Positions 44,169 to 54,754 of a stretch of 64,000 bases of DNA are shown here, piece after piece. Source of the stretch: Angiostrongylus vasorum (Eukaryota > Nematoda > Chromadorea > Rhabditida > Metastrongylidae); the NCBI GenBank assembly GCA_018806985.1, contig JADANN010000098.1, positions 682,001-746,000 of the forward strand, given 5' to 3'. The notes under the pieces are model-generated. The model worked only from the letters and a program-made list of their open reading frames with translations, was not told the origin of the DNA and searched no databases. The position numbers were made by a program, and so were the translations under genes. Position 1 is the first letter of the stretch. Each line of letters begins with the position of its first letter.

Positions 44169-44606
44169 ATGCCACCGAGTAATCTTAGGCGCCAGCTAGT
44201 TCACAACCGCCTATATGACCGTCTATGTGCAACGCAAAATTGCATAGTTTGCTCTAATGGTAGAGACAGTGATTGCATGAGCTCGGGTATAGTTTATCTG
44301 ATCTCCTGTAAGGCGTGCGGAGACGAATACATTGGCGAAACGGGCAGACCTCTCTGCGTCCGCATAAAAGAACACCTAGTCTGCAAACGTAAACCAAATA
44401 CCTCACAAGGCACGCATAGGACCCAGAGACATAACGAGGAGGACTTTGAAGTACAGGTCACGATCCTAGCACGGGAATCGAGAACACAAGCGCGCAAAAC
44501 TCTCGAGGCGTTCTGGATCAATTCCAGAAATCCGAAAATGAACAGCAGGGAAGAATGCCTCATTATCACGCGTGATATTGGGCAGTATATAAGGCTGTTA
44601 TTTTGA
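44169..44606 (+). CDS. PLE GIY-YIG endonuclease domain
   Basis: An open 145-codon frame carries the linker zinc-finger-like CIVCSNGRDSDC and the GIY-YIG core YLISCKACGDEYIGETGRP, then RIKEHL and TLEAFWINSRNP. This domain nicks target DNA in Penelope elements. It is the downstream part of the same element and would not be translated alone; a stop at 44,130 splits it from the RT. The overlapping minus frame at 44,294-44,656 is a shadow. Confidence 0.85.
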   Translation: MPPSNLRRQLVHNRLYDRLCATQNCIVCSNGRDSDCMSSGIVYLISCKACGDEYIGETGRPLCVRIKEHLVCKRKPNTSQGTHRTQRHNEEDFEVQVTILARESRTQARKTLEAFWINSRNPKMNSREECLIITRDIGQYIRLLF

Positions 44607-44794
44607 TGGGAGGGCATATTACGCTTCCATGTGAATTCTGTGCGGTTGGTCTCCACGCGGCATACTCAGTGGAAGCCTCATAGAAAGCGGTGAGTCTGCA
44701 AAGCTGTGTTCAATGTGATTGAAATCTTGGTTTAGCGTTTTCTCTGTTTGGTTATGGAGGTGTTTGGCCGAATAGATTGCTGTCAACTTGACCT

Positions 44795-44840
44795 TTCCAG
44801 GCTCTGAGGAAGGCGAAATCCGCCGAAACGTCAGCTTGTT
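44795..44840 (+). ncRNA. Hammerhead-like ribozyme core at PLE 3' end
   Basis: CTGAGGA (44,804-44,810), a GGCG/CGCC stem II, then GAAAC (44,825-44,829) and GTC. All conserved core bases of a hammerhead are present. Stem III is very short, as reported for PLE hammerheads, so activity may need a dimer. Confidence 0.6.
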
Positions 44841-44889
44841 CGTGAATAAAGAATAAAAAATAACACATCGTGTTTGCTCAACAAAAATA

Positions 44890-45635
44890 CGTGGAAACAA
44901 CTGACTTGCCATAGTAGCAACGAAGAATTGGATGCAATTGGAGTTCACATAAATAATGAATCAAAGAAAATCTTCGAAACAGGTTCGTGTTCCACTTAGC
45001 CAACGCTTTTTCCCAATCTTTTTCTGCACTCATTTGATGTATCAGCGGAAATCGACTTATCGATCTTTTTTGAATCACCGGTCTCTATTTAACACGGTAT
45101 CCACCGTGCATTGAATACAATGCATTGGTGCTCTAGTGATAGCCGCTCTCAACGTTAAACCAACTTGTTTCAACTCGTGAACTCTGTTAATTGAGACAAA
45201 AAACTATGAGTAGATCTTGGCTTGCAAGACAAAGGTTTTCTCAACATGCTTCTGTCAAGTTCTGGTCTTTGGGGCTAACGAGACGGATTTTTTCCACCTT
45301 TTTGTGTCCAGGCGGGTATTTGCAGCAGCAACTAGACAAAGGCTTGAATAAGCATGACCTCTTCTTATGGCTCTCGGCTCCTCAAACGCAGTAGTGATGG
45401 AGAGACTGTGGACAGCTATCGGTAAACCAGCTTCGGGCGTTGTTTAAGGGAAAATTAAAGTACTAAATGCAGATCAAAGTAACACCAAGGGCTTTTCAAG
45501 TAGACAATATCAAAACTAGGTACTGTAGAAGATTGAATGTTACAAAAGAAAATCTCTTTCAAGAATATAACATATTTTCAAAAATTTTCCTTGCGGCAGT
45601 AATTGAACTCCCGTTGGCCAGTGTGGCCAGTACTG
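44890..45635. other. No supported feature
   Basis: No domain-bearing frame. I see no member of the repeat families here. Confidence 0.35.
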
Positions 45636-45639
45636 CATA

Positions 45640-45940
45640 AAAATATCGGGTCCATAGAGCACATGGAGTGGCTAGAAGTCCACTGCAATGTATACCTTTT
45701 GTTTGTTTCGTTCCGATGCCTGGGGCTATCAAAGCCTTCCATTACTTTCTGGAGTCGGGCAAATTGGCCCCAAACTTGTCTTTGAGGATAGCAGCACGGA
45801 CTCTGTAGGCCACCGCGAGTCACTGTATAGGCCAGATATGTATTTAGTCACCTCTAGCGATGATTACTGAAGTCAAATACATTTGGAATCTCTCAGAGAT
45901 TGATCAACGCCGTAAGCTTTATCCTTCACCTTTTTTTAAT
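45640..45940 (+). mobile_element. SINE-B copy
   Basis: Central module ggagtcgggcaaattggcc then aaacttgtctttgagga (about 45,749-45,790), then gtaggccaccgcgagtcac, and tail gattgatcaacgccgtaagc with ctttatcct. The head is degraded. Frames at 45,578-45,870 are shadows. Confidence 0.7.
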
Positions 45941-45944
45941 AAAA

Positions 45945-46450
45945 ACAGTCAAAGTTCTCTTACTTTTTTAGCCGATTTTTACCAGAAAAACTCATCTTTT
46001 GATTGACATGTAGTTTGCTTCAAAACTAACGCTCCAAGGAAGTTTTTACACCCATTCATAAAGCCTTACTGTATCTTTTCTGTTGACAAATTATTATATC
46101 AAACCCTATTCTCCTTCGAGATGATCTGCATTATCCATTTTCACATTGACCTTCTAGTGACGTCGAGCCTGCGCTTCAGAGCTATTCAATGAAATATGAT
46201 GGTTCGGATGACACGAAGAAGCTCATATTTTTCTCCAAAATTTTCGCGAAGAAGTTTGAACGTCTATCTTACGGCTTTTGGTGATTGGTTATTATTTAAA
46301 TGAACTGCATTTTCGTGCCTGGAAACCGACTATTTCGTCCTGACCAGGTCGCGCATTGCGTTCTTTGCGAAAAGAATTTCTTGATTCAGATAGATATAGG
46401 AAGGCGTGTGTAGCGCTGCTATTAGAAATTTGTGGTTTGGTTGTAGCTGC
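45945..46450. other. No supported feature
   Basis: AT-rich spacer. Confidence 0.35.
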
Positions 46451-46454
46451 AGTA

Positions 46455-46650
46455 CACATGGGATCGGTTCCGCACCCCCATGCTCACCAGCGCGTCCATC
46501 TTTCTGGGATTGGCAAATTGGTGCCGTAGCTGCCTGGGAAGATAGTAGCACTAACCCCGTAAATTGGTAGGCCATCGCGAGTCATTGTAAAGGCTACGCG
46601 CACTCGCTCAGCGTTTGGTCAACACCGAGAGCCTTATCCCTTATTTTTTT
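46455..46650 (+). mobile_element. SINE-B copy, degraded
   Basis: gggattggcaaattggtgcc, ggtaggccatcgcgagtcat and tggtcaacaccgagagcctt follow SINE-B order. The minus frame at 46,330-46,575 is a shadow. Confidence 0.65.
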
Positions 46651-46734
46651 ATTAGCGTAACATTCAAGTGATGATACAAGCCATAATCAAGTAGCGTTGT
46701 TTTTAAACAAACTTTTTTAAGCGCAATGATATTG

Positions 46735-46985
46735 AGATATTTGCAAAACTACGGTCCGCAGGTGTCTGCGGTGGGGAACGAACGCATCATTACCTTTCCG
46801 GGGGCTAACGCGTTCGCCACCAACCATGTGGGTCCTTCGTTTCGCTTGTCTCTCCGCTAGTTTTGCATCTATCAGTGCATCTGCAATCACCTGTCAACGG
46901 GATTGACCTGGGAATCCCAAATGCGCATTGAACTCAATTAATATGAGGCTGTATTTGAAAACCACAATGTTAACTTTTTATTTAC
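46735..46985. mobile_element. Foldback-family single arm with interior
   Basis: gagatatttgcaaaactacg, then ccgcaggtgtctgcggtggg, acgcgttcgccaccaaccat, cacctgtcaacgggattgac and gaaaaccacaatgttaac. It is directly followed by another full foldback element. Confidence 0.75.
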
Positions 46986-47435
46986 ACTCTTTTACATTCT
47001 TTCACTCCAGGGTATTATGTGTGATACAACCACAGTGATGCAGAGATATTTGCAAAAACTCTGGACCGCAGGTGTCCGCGCTGGGGAACGAACGCATCAT
47101 TACCTTTCCGGGTAACAATGCGTTCGCCACCACACCATGTCGGTCCTTCATTTCACCTGTTCTCTCCCCACATCAATCCCGTTGATGGGTGATTGCTGAT
47201 TCCATTGATCGATAGAAAACTAGATGAGAGACAGGCGAAAAGAAGATCTGGCTTGGTGTGGTGGTGAACGCGTTAGCTGCCGGAAAGGCTAATAGCGCAT
47301 TCTTTCCCCACCGCAAAAACCTGCGTTCAAGAGTTTTGCAAATATCTCAGCGTAATTGTGGTTGTATCACACGTAGCACCATGCCGTGTAAAAGTTGCAA
47401 TAGGCAGTAAACAAAAAGTTGACACTGTTACGCTT
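46975..47435. mobile_element. Foldback element, most complete copy
   Basis: Both outer ends survive: left acaatgttaactttttattt (about 46,965-46,984), right complement near aacaaaaagttgacactgtt (47,410-47,429). Left arm 47,030-47,160, right arm 47,215-47,345, with tcccgttgatgggtgattgc in the middle. About 460 bp, no coding capacity. The shared end with the preceding arm suggests nested or tandem insertion. Confidence 0.8.
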
Positions 47436-47439
47436 TCTT

Positions 47440-47800
47440 ACTTTTTCAAAGCCGATATCCTCGTAACCTCGGCAAGAATAATGAATGTATTTTCCTTAGA
47501 TAATTCGGCTTGCATGAAGTGTTAAAAAATCATTGTTCTGCTTAAGTTCTGGCTTCTTTCCTTCTCTCACAGCCGGATTAATTTGAGCCGAATGTCAACA
47601 GCTGTTCACCCTGTTCATGTGAACCTTCGTCTGGTCGAATTTCCTGGACTGGAGGCATCATCCAAACGGACTTACTTGACGATTATCCTCGCTACAGTAA
47701 TTTGTTAAATTCGCTCTATTTAGAACATTCATCCAGTTTTTAAGCAGTTTTTCCTTCGCTTTCCCTGGCTAAGTAGACGAAATTATAACAGCTATGAATG
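47440..47800. other. No feature seen
   Basis: Short stretch without recognisable content. Confidence 0.35.
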
Positions 47801-47884
47801 CGTCGTTTTCTTGTTTAGCAATCGCGAGGTTGTTAAACAGCATACATTTACTTCCATAGAAAAACACAATACAATACAACAGTA

Positions 47885-47925
47885 GCTGACGTTTCGGCAG
47901 TATCGCCTTCTTCAGAGCCTGGAAG
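47885..47925 (-). ncRNA. Hammerhead-like core, left arm
   Basis: Mirror copy of the right-arm core on the minus strand, also intact. Confidence 0.55.
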
Positions 47926-48999
47926 GGTATACTGACATACAATTTACTAGGCCAAACGCTTCAATGACACTTACAAAAAGACGAAAAACTCTATGGTAAT
48001 TACATGGTCAACAGCTTCTCGAAAAAAACTCATCGCTTTCTTACGTGCCTTCCCATGAGGAAGATTAGAACAGCTGATTATGGTCACATAAGGTTGATGA
48101 CTGCACCATCCCACATCAGAAATTGATGCGAACATACGGGGTCAGGTCGCGTATGACCTCTGGGCATTCATCCCTGCTATTCATTGTAGGGGTTTTTGGC
48201 ATTTATCCCAAAAGCCTCAAGAAGTTTTTCGCGCTGGTGTTCTAGTCTCCTGCGCAAGGATATTGACTTTACTTCAAAATCGTCCCCGCTGTGCTTTTGT
48301 ATCCTATGCGTGCCTAGTGGGGTACTTTGTCTTAGTTTTCGTTTGCCATCTAGGTGTTCTTTTATACGGTTACACAAAGGTGTGCCCGTTTCGCCAATAT
48401 ATTCATCTCCGCAATTATTACAAGAGATCAGGTATATCGTACCTGAACTGATGCAATCACCGTCCCCTGCCGTGAGGGCAAATTACGCTATTTGTTGTTT
48501 CACAGAGACGGTCATAGAGGTCGTTATATTGGCGAAACGGGCAGACCTTTGTGTATCCGTATAAAAAGAACACCTAGATGGCAAACGAAAACCAAGACAA
48601 AGTACCCCACTAGGCACGCATAGGATACAAAAGCATAGCGGGGACGATTTTGAAGTAAAAGTCAATATCCTTGCGCAGGAGACTAGAACACCAGCGCGAA
48701 AAACTTCTTGAGGCTTTTTGGATAAATGCCAAAAACCCTACAATGAATAGCAGGGATGAATGCCCAGAGGTCATACGCGACCTGACCCCGTATGTTCGCA
48801 TCAATTTCTGATGTGGGATGGTGCAGTCATCAACCTTATGTGACCATAATCAGCTGTTCTAATCTTCCTCATGGGAAGGCACGTAAGAAAGCGATGAGTT
48901 TTTTCGAGAAGCTGTTGACCATGTAATTACCATAGAGTTTTTTCGTCTTTTTGTAAGTGTCATTGAAGCGTTTGGCCCTAGTAAATTGTATGTCAGTAT

Positions 49000-49045
49000 A
49001 CCCTTCCAGGCTCTGAAGAAGGCGATACTGCCGAAACGTCAGCTA
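49000..49045 (+). ncRNA. Hammerhead-like core, right arm
   Basis: CTGAAGA (49,013-49,019), GGC..GCC stem II, GAAAC (49,033-49,037), GTC. Intact core bases. Confidence 0.55.
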
Positions 49046-49179
49046 CTGTTGTATTGTATTGTGTTTTTTCTATGAAGTAAATGTATGCTGTTTAACATAT
49101 CTCGCGATTGCTAAACAAGAAAACGACGCATTCATATTCCAATGCCGAGGTTAATAGAAAGTCGATCCTGGGAACTATA

Positions 49180-49585
49180 ACAGCTATCACCGACCATGGT
49201 TCTCTGCCAACTTTCTGCATGCATCCTTTTCACTTGTCCTCTTCACTCCGCTTCATTGCCGGTTTCCTAGGGTTTCCAGCGACCAACAATGTATTTTCGT
49301 TTTTGGCATTAAGGACTCTCTTTTCCACCCTTTAACAACGAAACAGTTGTCATTTTTGTTCAGAACGGACGACGGCCGGAATACGACAACATCCGCTCGT
49401 GCTTACTTGTTAGCCGGCCCGTTCTGCCCATCAAGAAGCTCATATTATCGCGATTCGGCGATATCAGCTCATACTCAATTCTTGCATGTTTAAAAATTTT
49501 TTTTCCTCTCCAGCGGAAATTTCCAGATTTTCGTGCAGCCCGTCAAAACATCTGGAGTAATAGTTAATCATCGTTTTTTTCTACC
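49180..49585. other. No supported feature
   Basis: No domain or repeat recognised. Confidence 0.35.
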
Positions 49586-49594
49586 TTTTTTTAA

Positions 49595-49930
49595 CTCTGA
49601 GATATTTGCAAAACTTCGGAACACAGGTGTCTACGATGGGGGAACGAACGCGGTTTTATCCCTTCCAGCGGCTAACGCGTTCACCACCACACCATGCGGG
49701 TCCTTCGTTTCGTCTGTCTCTCAGCTAATTCAGTCGATCAGTGCTAACAGCAATCATCCGTTAACTGGATTGATCTGTGGAGCCCAAATCGGCATTGAAC
49801 TCAGTTAAGCTGAGGCTGTAGTCGAAATCACAATGTTAACTTTGAATTTGCTGCCTATTTCAATTTTTCACAATAACCGCAGACACCTGCGGTGTGGAGT
49901 TTTGCAAATACCTCGGCATCATTGCAAGCT
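49595..49930. mobile_element. Foldback-family copy, right arm shortened
   Basis: Left arm 49,595-49,730 (acgcgttcaccaccacacca), interior to about 49,850 (gcccaaatcggcattgaact), then only the outer part of the right arm (ccgcagacacctgcggtgtg, 49,878-49,897). The internal half of the right arm is deleted. The plus frame at 49,533-49,808 is a shadow. Confidence 0.75.
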
Positions 49931-49934
49931 GTGG

Positions 49935-50750
49935 AAAGATGTTTCAAACACAGGAAGTTCTTAATTAATTTAGTAATTATTCAGGAAAAAATTTATTGGT
50001 TCCACAATTTCATCCATGTTCGAAACAACTCGAGATCGTTCCAGAATACATTAAAAGGAAGTTCTGCAAAGCAATTGAATCTCCTTATTCTTAGTAAACC
50101 TCTTTTTAAAAAGAAGTAAAGGTTGTGTAGAAGAAACTCATAAAATAAACATCTTTTTTGATGGTATAACCATAGAGACCACCGACCTGATGTTCAGACT
50201 TCTTCATGAAAAACCTAGAAAAAAAGATATGATGCTCAACGAGTTTCTAGAGCGAGCAGAACACACTGGGCTACTCTCGCACGCGACAGGGGAAAATGGA
50301 AGATTTACTGGCGCCCGCTCGAGTCACTCGACGATCAAGAAGACTACAGGGGATACAGGTGATAACCACCGGAATAGTTCTGTCAATAAGAAAAACAATG
50401 AGAAGAAGAAAGTCCTCACTCAGCAGCCGAAGTCTTCCTGAGTGACGGATGAGAGAACACGAATTGAGTTTTACGTGAAAATTGTAATAAACGGTAAATA
50501 TGAAGTTAAGCAAAACATTATTGTTTTTTGCTGTAAGTTATTTGTTCCCGGCTGCAAACCAGTGTGCGAAACGTCGCATTCACTCTTCCTTGCAAAAAGC
50601 TGGGAAAAATTTGTTCGGAAATCAAAAAAGGTTCTGTTGGCAGGGATATCACAATTGTCTCACTGAAGTATCTCCCTTTTTTACAAACGGTTTTTTTGTT
50701 AATTCGATGTTTTCTTCAACAAGCAGAAACGAGATTGTTATTATAGAATT
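49935..50750. other. No supported feature
   Basis: A plus frame at 50,190-50,441 (polar, Lys-rich end) and overlapping frames at 50,442-50,766 have no domain and no clear splice sites. Confidence 0.3.
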
Positions 50751-50754
50751 CATT

Positions 50755-51995
50755 AGAATACAGTAGCGGACGTTCCGGCGGTTTCGCCTTCTTCAGATCC
50801 TGGAAAGGTCAAATTGAGATGCGATCTGCTCACCCATACGCTTTTATAACCCTAGCAGATAAAACTTAACAAATAAATTTGCATTCGCATAAGAAGCAGC
50901 TTCATTTAAACACCTACCGTTTATTTGCTGTAAGTATTTAAGTTAGTTGGTGGACAGCAGCCGCACAGAGTAATACATGGGCGAGGACTGTGCTTGTGTC
51001 AGGTCATTGAATCAGCCTGAGGTGTGGCGCGAGGTCACGCGTGATGACAAGACACTGCTCCTTGCGGTTCATTTTTGAATGCTTGGAATTAATCCGAAAC
51101 GCTTCAAGAGTTATACGCGCTGTTTTCGATTCCTGCGTGAGGATGGGGACTCCTACTTCAAAATCTTCTCCTTTGTGTTTCTGCATTTTATGCCTAGTGG
51201 AGTGTTTAGTTTCAATTTGGATCTACCGACTAGGTGTTCTTTTTTATGCGGACGCAGAGCGGTCTACCCGTTTCGCCAACGTATTCGTATTCGTCAACGC
51301 ACGCTTCACAAGAGATCAGATAGACTGTACCCGAGCTCATGCAATCGCCGTCTGTACTGTTAAGGCATATTATGCAGTTCTTCCTAGTACACAGACGGTC
51401 ATATAGGCGGTTGCGTCTTAGAGTGTCCGATGGTATTTCTATCACTCTTACGGAATTCTCTAGGCCGGCCCTTACTAAGCAACGTTTTATGCCTGCCCTT
51501 ATTTCGTTTGAAATAAAGGGAAAGGGGGAACAGAGCCTTGTTTTCGCTAAAATTATCGCTCTGGGACGTGGTTTTTTCCTCTATCCCTATGCCGAGAAGC
51601 TACAGTTTCGTAACCATTTGAAATGGCTATTTGGCGCGCCAATTTTGAGGATTCTTCTCTCTCCTCTCTACCTGTGCACACGCTGGTGGCAGCTGGAAAC
51701 ATATTTCTTATAAGCGCCTTTTACTGGTGAAGGATGAGAGGAGAGGTAAAGAACCATTAAATTCTTACTGCTTGGCTTTCGATACCATTTTGTAATGTAG
51801 CCGTTTTGTATAGGTTAATTTGAAAGTTTAGAAATGAAGCCAGTTTTCTTTCGCTTTCTCATGGATGAACTTTATGTACTCCGCCTGTTTGTTCAATAAC
51901 TCAAAGTATTTGTCCATCTCCCCTTGTGTGGAGCAGATGACAAAAGAATAATCTATATGACTACAGATTTTTTTTGTTGTGTACTTACTACACTG
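50755..51995 (-). mobile_element. Penelope-like element, minus, catalytic motif lost
   Basis: Minus strand: end of the RT (about 51,995-51,780), then thumb and linker, then GIY-YIG (about 51,445-51,010; MSSGTVYLISCEACVDEY, YVGETGRP). The active-site block reads HIDYSFVICSTQ, so the YIDD aspartate pair is broken. Hammerhead-like core at 50,766-50,797 has GGAAC instead of GAAAC. Inactive in both catalytic parts. Confidence 0.85.
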
Positions 51996-52009
51996 GATCA
52001 CAGCAGCGG

Positions 52010-52345
52010 TCCCAAGTCTTTATACACCATCACGGTGCTGCTTTCACCGCAGCTCAAACTACCCATCCCTCCGGAGTCGGAGAATTAGTACCGTACTTGT
52101 GTAAGCCCAAGTCCTTTCAAATCCACGAAAGGACGCCCTAGCACGTCTATTCCGGGATTCGAGGGAGAATAGACTAGACGAGCATTCAACAACATTCATA
52201 AATTGGACCAATATCCTCAAGCAACATCCAGTCCTACACGTAAAGGTCCGAAGACCTTTGTGAGTGTTGTACGCGAGAAAACGATCCAAATGAATGAAGT
52301 GCTCGGATCCGTGTGCAGCTGATATGAAGACGGCCGATGCAGAAT
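52010..52345 (+). mobile_element. SINE-C with SINE-B-like module (mosaic)
   Basis: The first third carries the SINE-B module (ccctccggagtcggagaatt then agtaccgtacttgtgt, 52,070-52,105). The remainder is SINE-C body (ggtccgaagacctttgtgag, then gtgctcggatccgtgtgcag). It abuts the PLE above. Confidence 0.7.
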
Positions 52346-52419
52346 AAAAAATTAATAGTTGACAGTGTTTACCAGTAGCTTCTACTTTAGTATAGAAACT
52401 TAGTAAAAAGGTAACTTTT

Positions 52420-52525
52420 TGAATGGTTAAGTTAGTACGAGGTTCGTAAAGAGGGTTATTCGGCTAACGATTCGACATCTTCTTCTTCATCAGCGCCGAT
52501 GATCTGAGTTGATGGTCCACAGTCG
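52420..52525 (-). mobile_element. PLE-type end fragment
   Basis: ttaagttagtacgaggttcg followed by attcggctaacgattcgaca and cttcttcttcatcag. The minus strand has CTGATGA then a degenerate GAAUC, a worn hammerhead-like core. Confidence 0.5.
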
Positions 52526-52618
52526 TTCGTCCTCTCGGTGTATAGTTTTCGCTGTCGTATCAAGCAGGATCCAGTAAGAGTACCCCTCAAATGAAGCAAT
52601 CTTACTTGGCGGTGCTCT

Positions 52619-52911
52619 TTTAACAGGATAAATAAAGGATAAAGCTTTCGGCGTTGACCAATCACTGAGTGATGCGACTTCATTAAGTATCGTTGAAGGT
52701 ATCATAAGGAATGCATATCTGGCCTTTGCAATGGCTCGCGGTGGTCTACGATGTATCGAGTCAATGCTGCTCTCCTCCCAAACAAGTATGCTACCAATTT
52801 GCCGACCTAAGAGGGATTTAAGGCTTGGTGGACCACGGGCGCGAAGATCAATCCCACGTGTGTGCTACAGGGCGCCCTCCGACCACTGCGCCACATGCGC
52901 CGTTTAACAGG
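52619..52911 (-). mobile_element. SINE-B copy with short target duplication
   Basis: Minus orientation, flanked by tttaacagg at 52,619-52,627 and 52,903-52,911. Module ctcccaaacaagtatgctac at about 52,776-52,795; head gcgccacatgcgcc at the right end. Confidence 0.75.
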
Positions 52912-53324
52912 GCAGTTCTTGATTATAGTGATTGTCCGTTTGTAATAACTTGTCTTTCAACGGAAAATCCATCCTGCAGCAGTCCCTATTAGAAAAGCTG
53001 CACGTAACAAATCAATATTTTTCAAACCGCCCTTCATTTAACCTCAGCTTTAATAATCAGTACCTTCTTGGATTGTTAAGCTAACACGACGTTGAATAAA
53101 AGTAGTTGAGAGAAATAAAGTAATAAAATCGAGGTTGAAACTAATTTGTTAGAAGAAGAGTTGGCTAACTGCTCTTCAGTTTATCGTGATGTACACTGAT
53201 GTGTACCGATCGTAATCTTGGTCATTTCGGCTAGAAACACTTGGCAGGAAGCGCTGTCGGCTCTCCCTCACTTTTTTAATTAGCGCCGTCACAGACCGCC
53301 CTCACCAGCGAAATGCTCTTCCGC

Positions 53325-53560
53325 CATCGTATAGAAGAAAATCCCTTGTGTTATCAACACTTTCATATTTCGTCGCAGCATCGTACATATTGTGCGAATC
53401 TCAGAAATCCTTGTATTTGATTCCTTTCCTCGCATCCTTAATCGACGAAGGTCGCGTGTGGGTCGAAACAACGCTTTAGGATTTTTTCTCCTCATGAATG
53501 TCGCTGCGTACTGTTCCAGTCGTTTTTCAGATCGATATTGATTAAAATCCGGCAAGAATA
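53325..53560 (-). mobile_element. SINE-C, minus copy
   Basis: tttgattcctttcctcgcat, then gacgaaggtcgcgtgtggg, then catgaatgtcgctgcgtact follow the 40.5-kb minus copy. The 88-codon minus frame here is a shadow. Confidence 0.6.
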
Positions 53561-53574
53561 TTCAACACCTTCTT

Positions 53575-53847
53575 TCGATTATTAAGCTAACGTGTGGTTA
53601 GTAAAAAGGTTTATTCGGCCAACGTTATGACATTTTCGTCTTTTTTAGAGTCGGTTTGATTTGAGTCGATGGTCGGTGTTCCCCTCCATTAGATTCCTCT
53701 CGATGGCTAACACCCACATCGCAACAACGACCGCCTATGCATCACCGACTCTAATCAGTCTCTCAGCGAATCAGCTCTGAAGAAATCTAAGACGTGAATG
53801 GGTGGCCACATAAATCTTTTTTATCAACCTCGTCTCTGCTTAACTAT
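53575..53847. mobile_element. Small inverted-end element with PLE-type ends
   Basis: Left end ttaagctaacgtgtggttag and right end (complement of caacctcgtctctgcttaa) are inverted relatives. Inside the left end are attcggccaacgttatgac and a worn hammerhead-like core; a second worn core (CTGAAGA) lies at about 53,780. Same layout as the 38,980-39,197 element. Confidence 0.5.
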
Positions 53848-53849
53848 GG

Positions 53850-54440
53850 AGTTCTATGATAGCCGCATTGGGGTGTTCCCAACTATTCACAACAGCTACT
53901 GGCCTACCTTTTGTGGACCGCAGGAAGCATCCCAGACAAGTCTTCTATCAATACTTTGACCTCAAGGGGTAATGGGATGACTACTTGAGACGTGAAGGCT
54001 CGAACAACGGTCTTGGGCTCAATTAACGACAACCATACCACTGAGGTACGCACAGTCCTGAAAGAAACCACTTTCTCAAAAGTTTCCAAACTAATAAATC
54101 ATTAAACTGTTGACTGGTAACTGGTTCTGCTAAGCGAATATTCGCAATTGAAAGGGGCACCGATGTCGTCTAGTGCAACTGAAGCTTTATTACTAAGAAG
54201 CTTCTATACTAGGTTAATCAACACAGGGTGTTTATTTTGTTTCTTATTCTTAAATGTGGCAGGCTATGAGAACTGACACGTAGAAGCATTTTCTAAGCGA
54301 AAATCCAGATTGAAGGGTTCGACGAAGCGTTTGATAGTTCTGGAAGCGTTCTAGTGCCATGAAAAGCTTTCACTATCGTTACTCCTTTGACCCACTGCAA
54401 GCGGTTAAAAATTCGATATGTCGATCACTTTGTGGCCAAT
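53850..54440. other. No supported feature
   Basis: No domain or repeat family recognised. Confidence 0.35.
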
Positions 54441-54499
54441 AAACAGTAACAACTAAAAGACATGAATTATAAGTATCTCAATTTTTTAACTTATTATTT

Positions 54500-54690
54500 A
54501 CTGCCTATTCTTTTTTAACGGCAGTGTATGTATTGCGAAATATAACTTTAATGATGCTGAGATATTTGCAAAATTCCGGACCGCAGGTGTCTACGGTGAG
54601 GAACGAACGCACTATTGTCCTTTCCGGGGAGTGACGCGTTCACCACCCCACCATGCTGGTCCTTCGTTTCGCCTGTTTATCAACAAGCTA
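54500..54690 (-). mobile_element. Foldback-family single arm
   Basis: gatgctgagatatttgcaaa, ccgcaggtgtctacggtgag, acgcgttcaccaccccacc, tccttcgtttcgcctg. No second arm follows; a PLE outer-end phrase (caatgccggcgttaatagaa, 54,712-54,731) comes directly after. Confidence 0.75.
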
Positions 54691-54754
54691 GAAAAAACGA
54701 GGTACTCATAATCCAATGCCGGCGTTAATAGAAAGTCGGTCTTGGTAACTGTTA

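Larger units (their letters stand above)
42830..44885 (+). mobile_element. Penelope-like retroelement, longest copy in the window
   Basis: Reverse transcriptase followed by GIY-YIG endonuclease, the Penelope order. The element is 5'-truncated near 42,830 and ends near 44,885 in gtgtttgctcaac. At least four stops or frame changes (near 43,135, 43,200-43,260, 43,780 and 44,130) break the reading frame. The hammerhead-like core sits near the 3' end (44,804-44,832). Dead, but with intact RT and endonuclease cores. Confidence 0.9.
47805..49175. mobile_element. PLE head-to-head palindrome
   Basis: The left part (47,805-48,405, reading minus) and right part (48,525-49,135, reading plus) are near-identical inverted copies of a PLE 3' half: partial GIY-YIG domain, 3' UTR, hammerhead-like core and outer end. 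Sample pairs: gcccgtttcgccaatata with tatattggcgaaacgggc, and ggtcaggtcgcgtatgacct with its complement near 48,770. The 48,406-48,524 centre is unpaired and holds the Cys-rich linker coding of the left copy. Hammerhead-like cores lie at 47,891-47,915 (minus) and 49,013-49,037 (plus), both with a full CUGANGA and GAAAC. The GIY-YIG frames at 48,177-48,377 (minus) and about 48,520-48,811 (plus) are incomplete. Confidence 0.85.
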
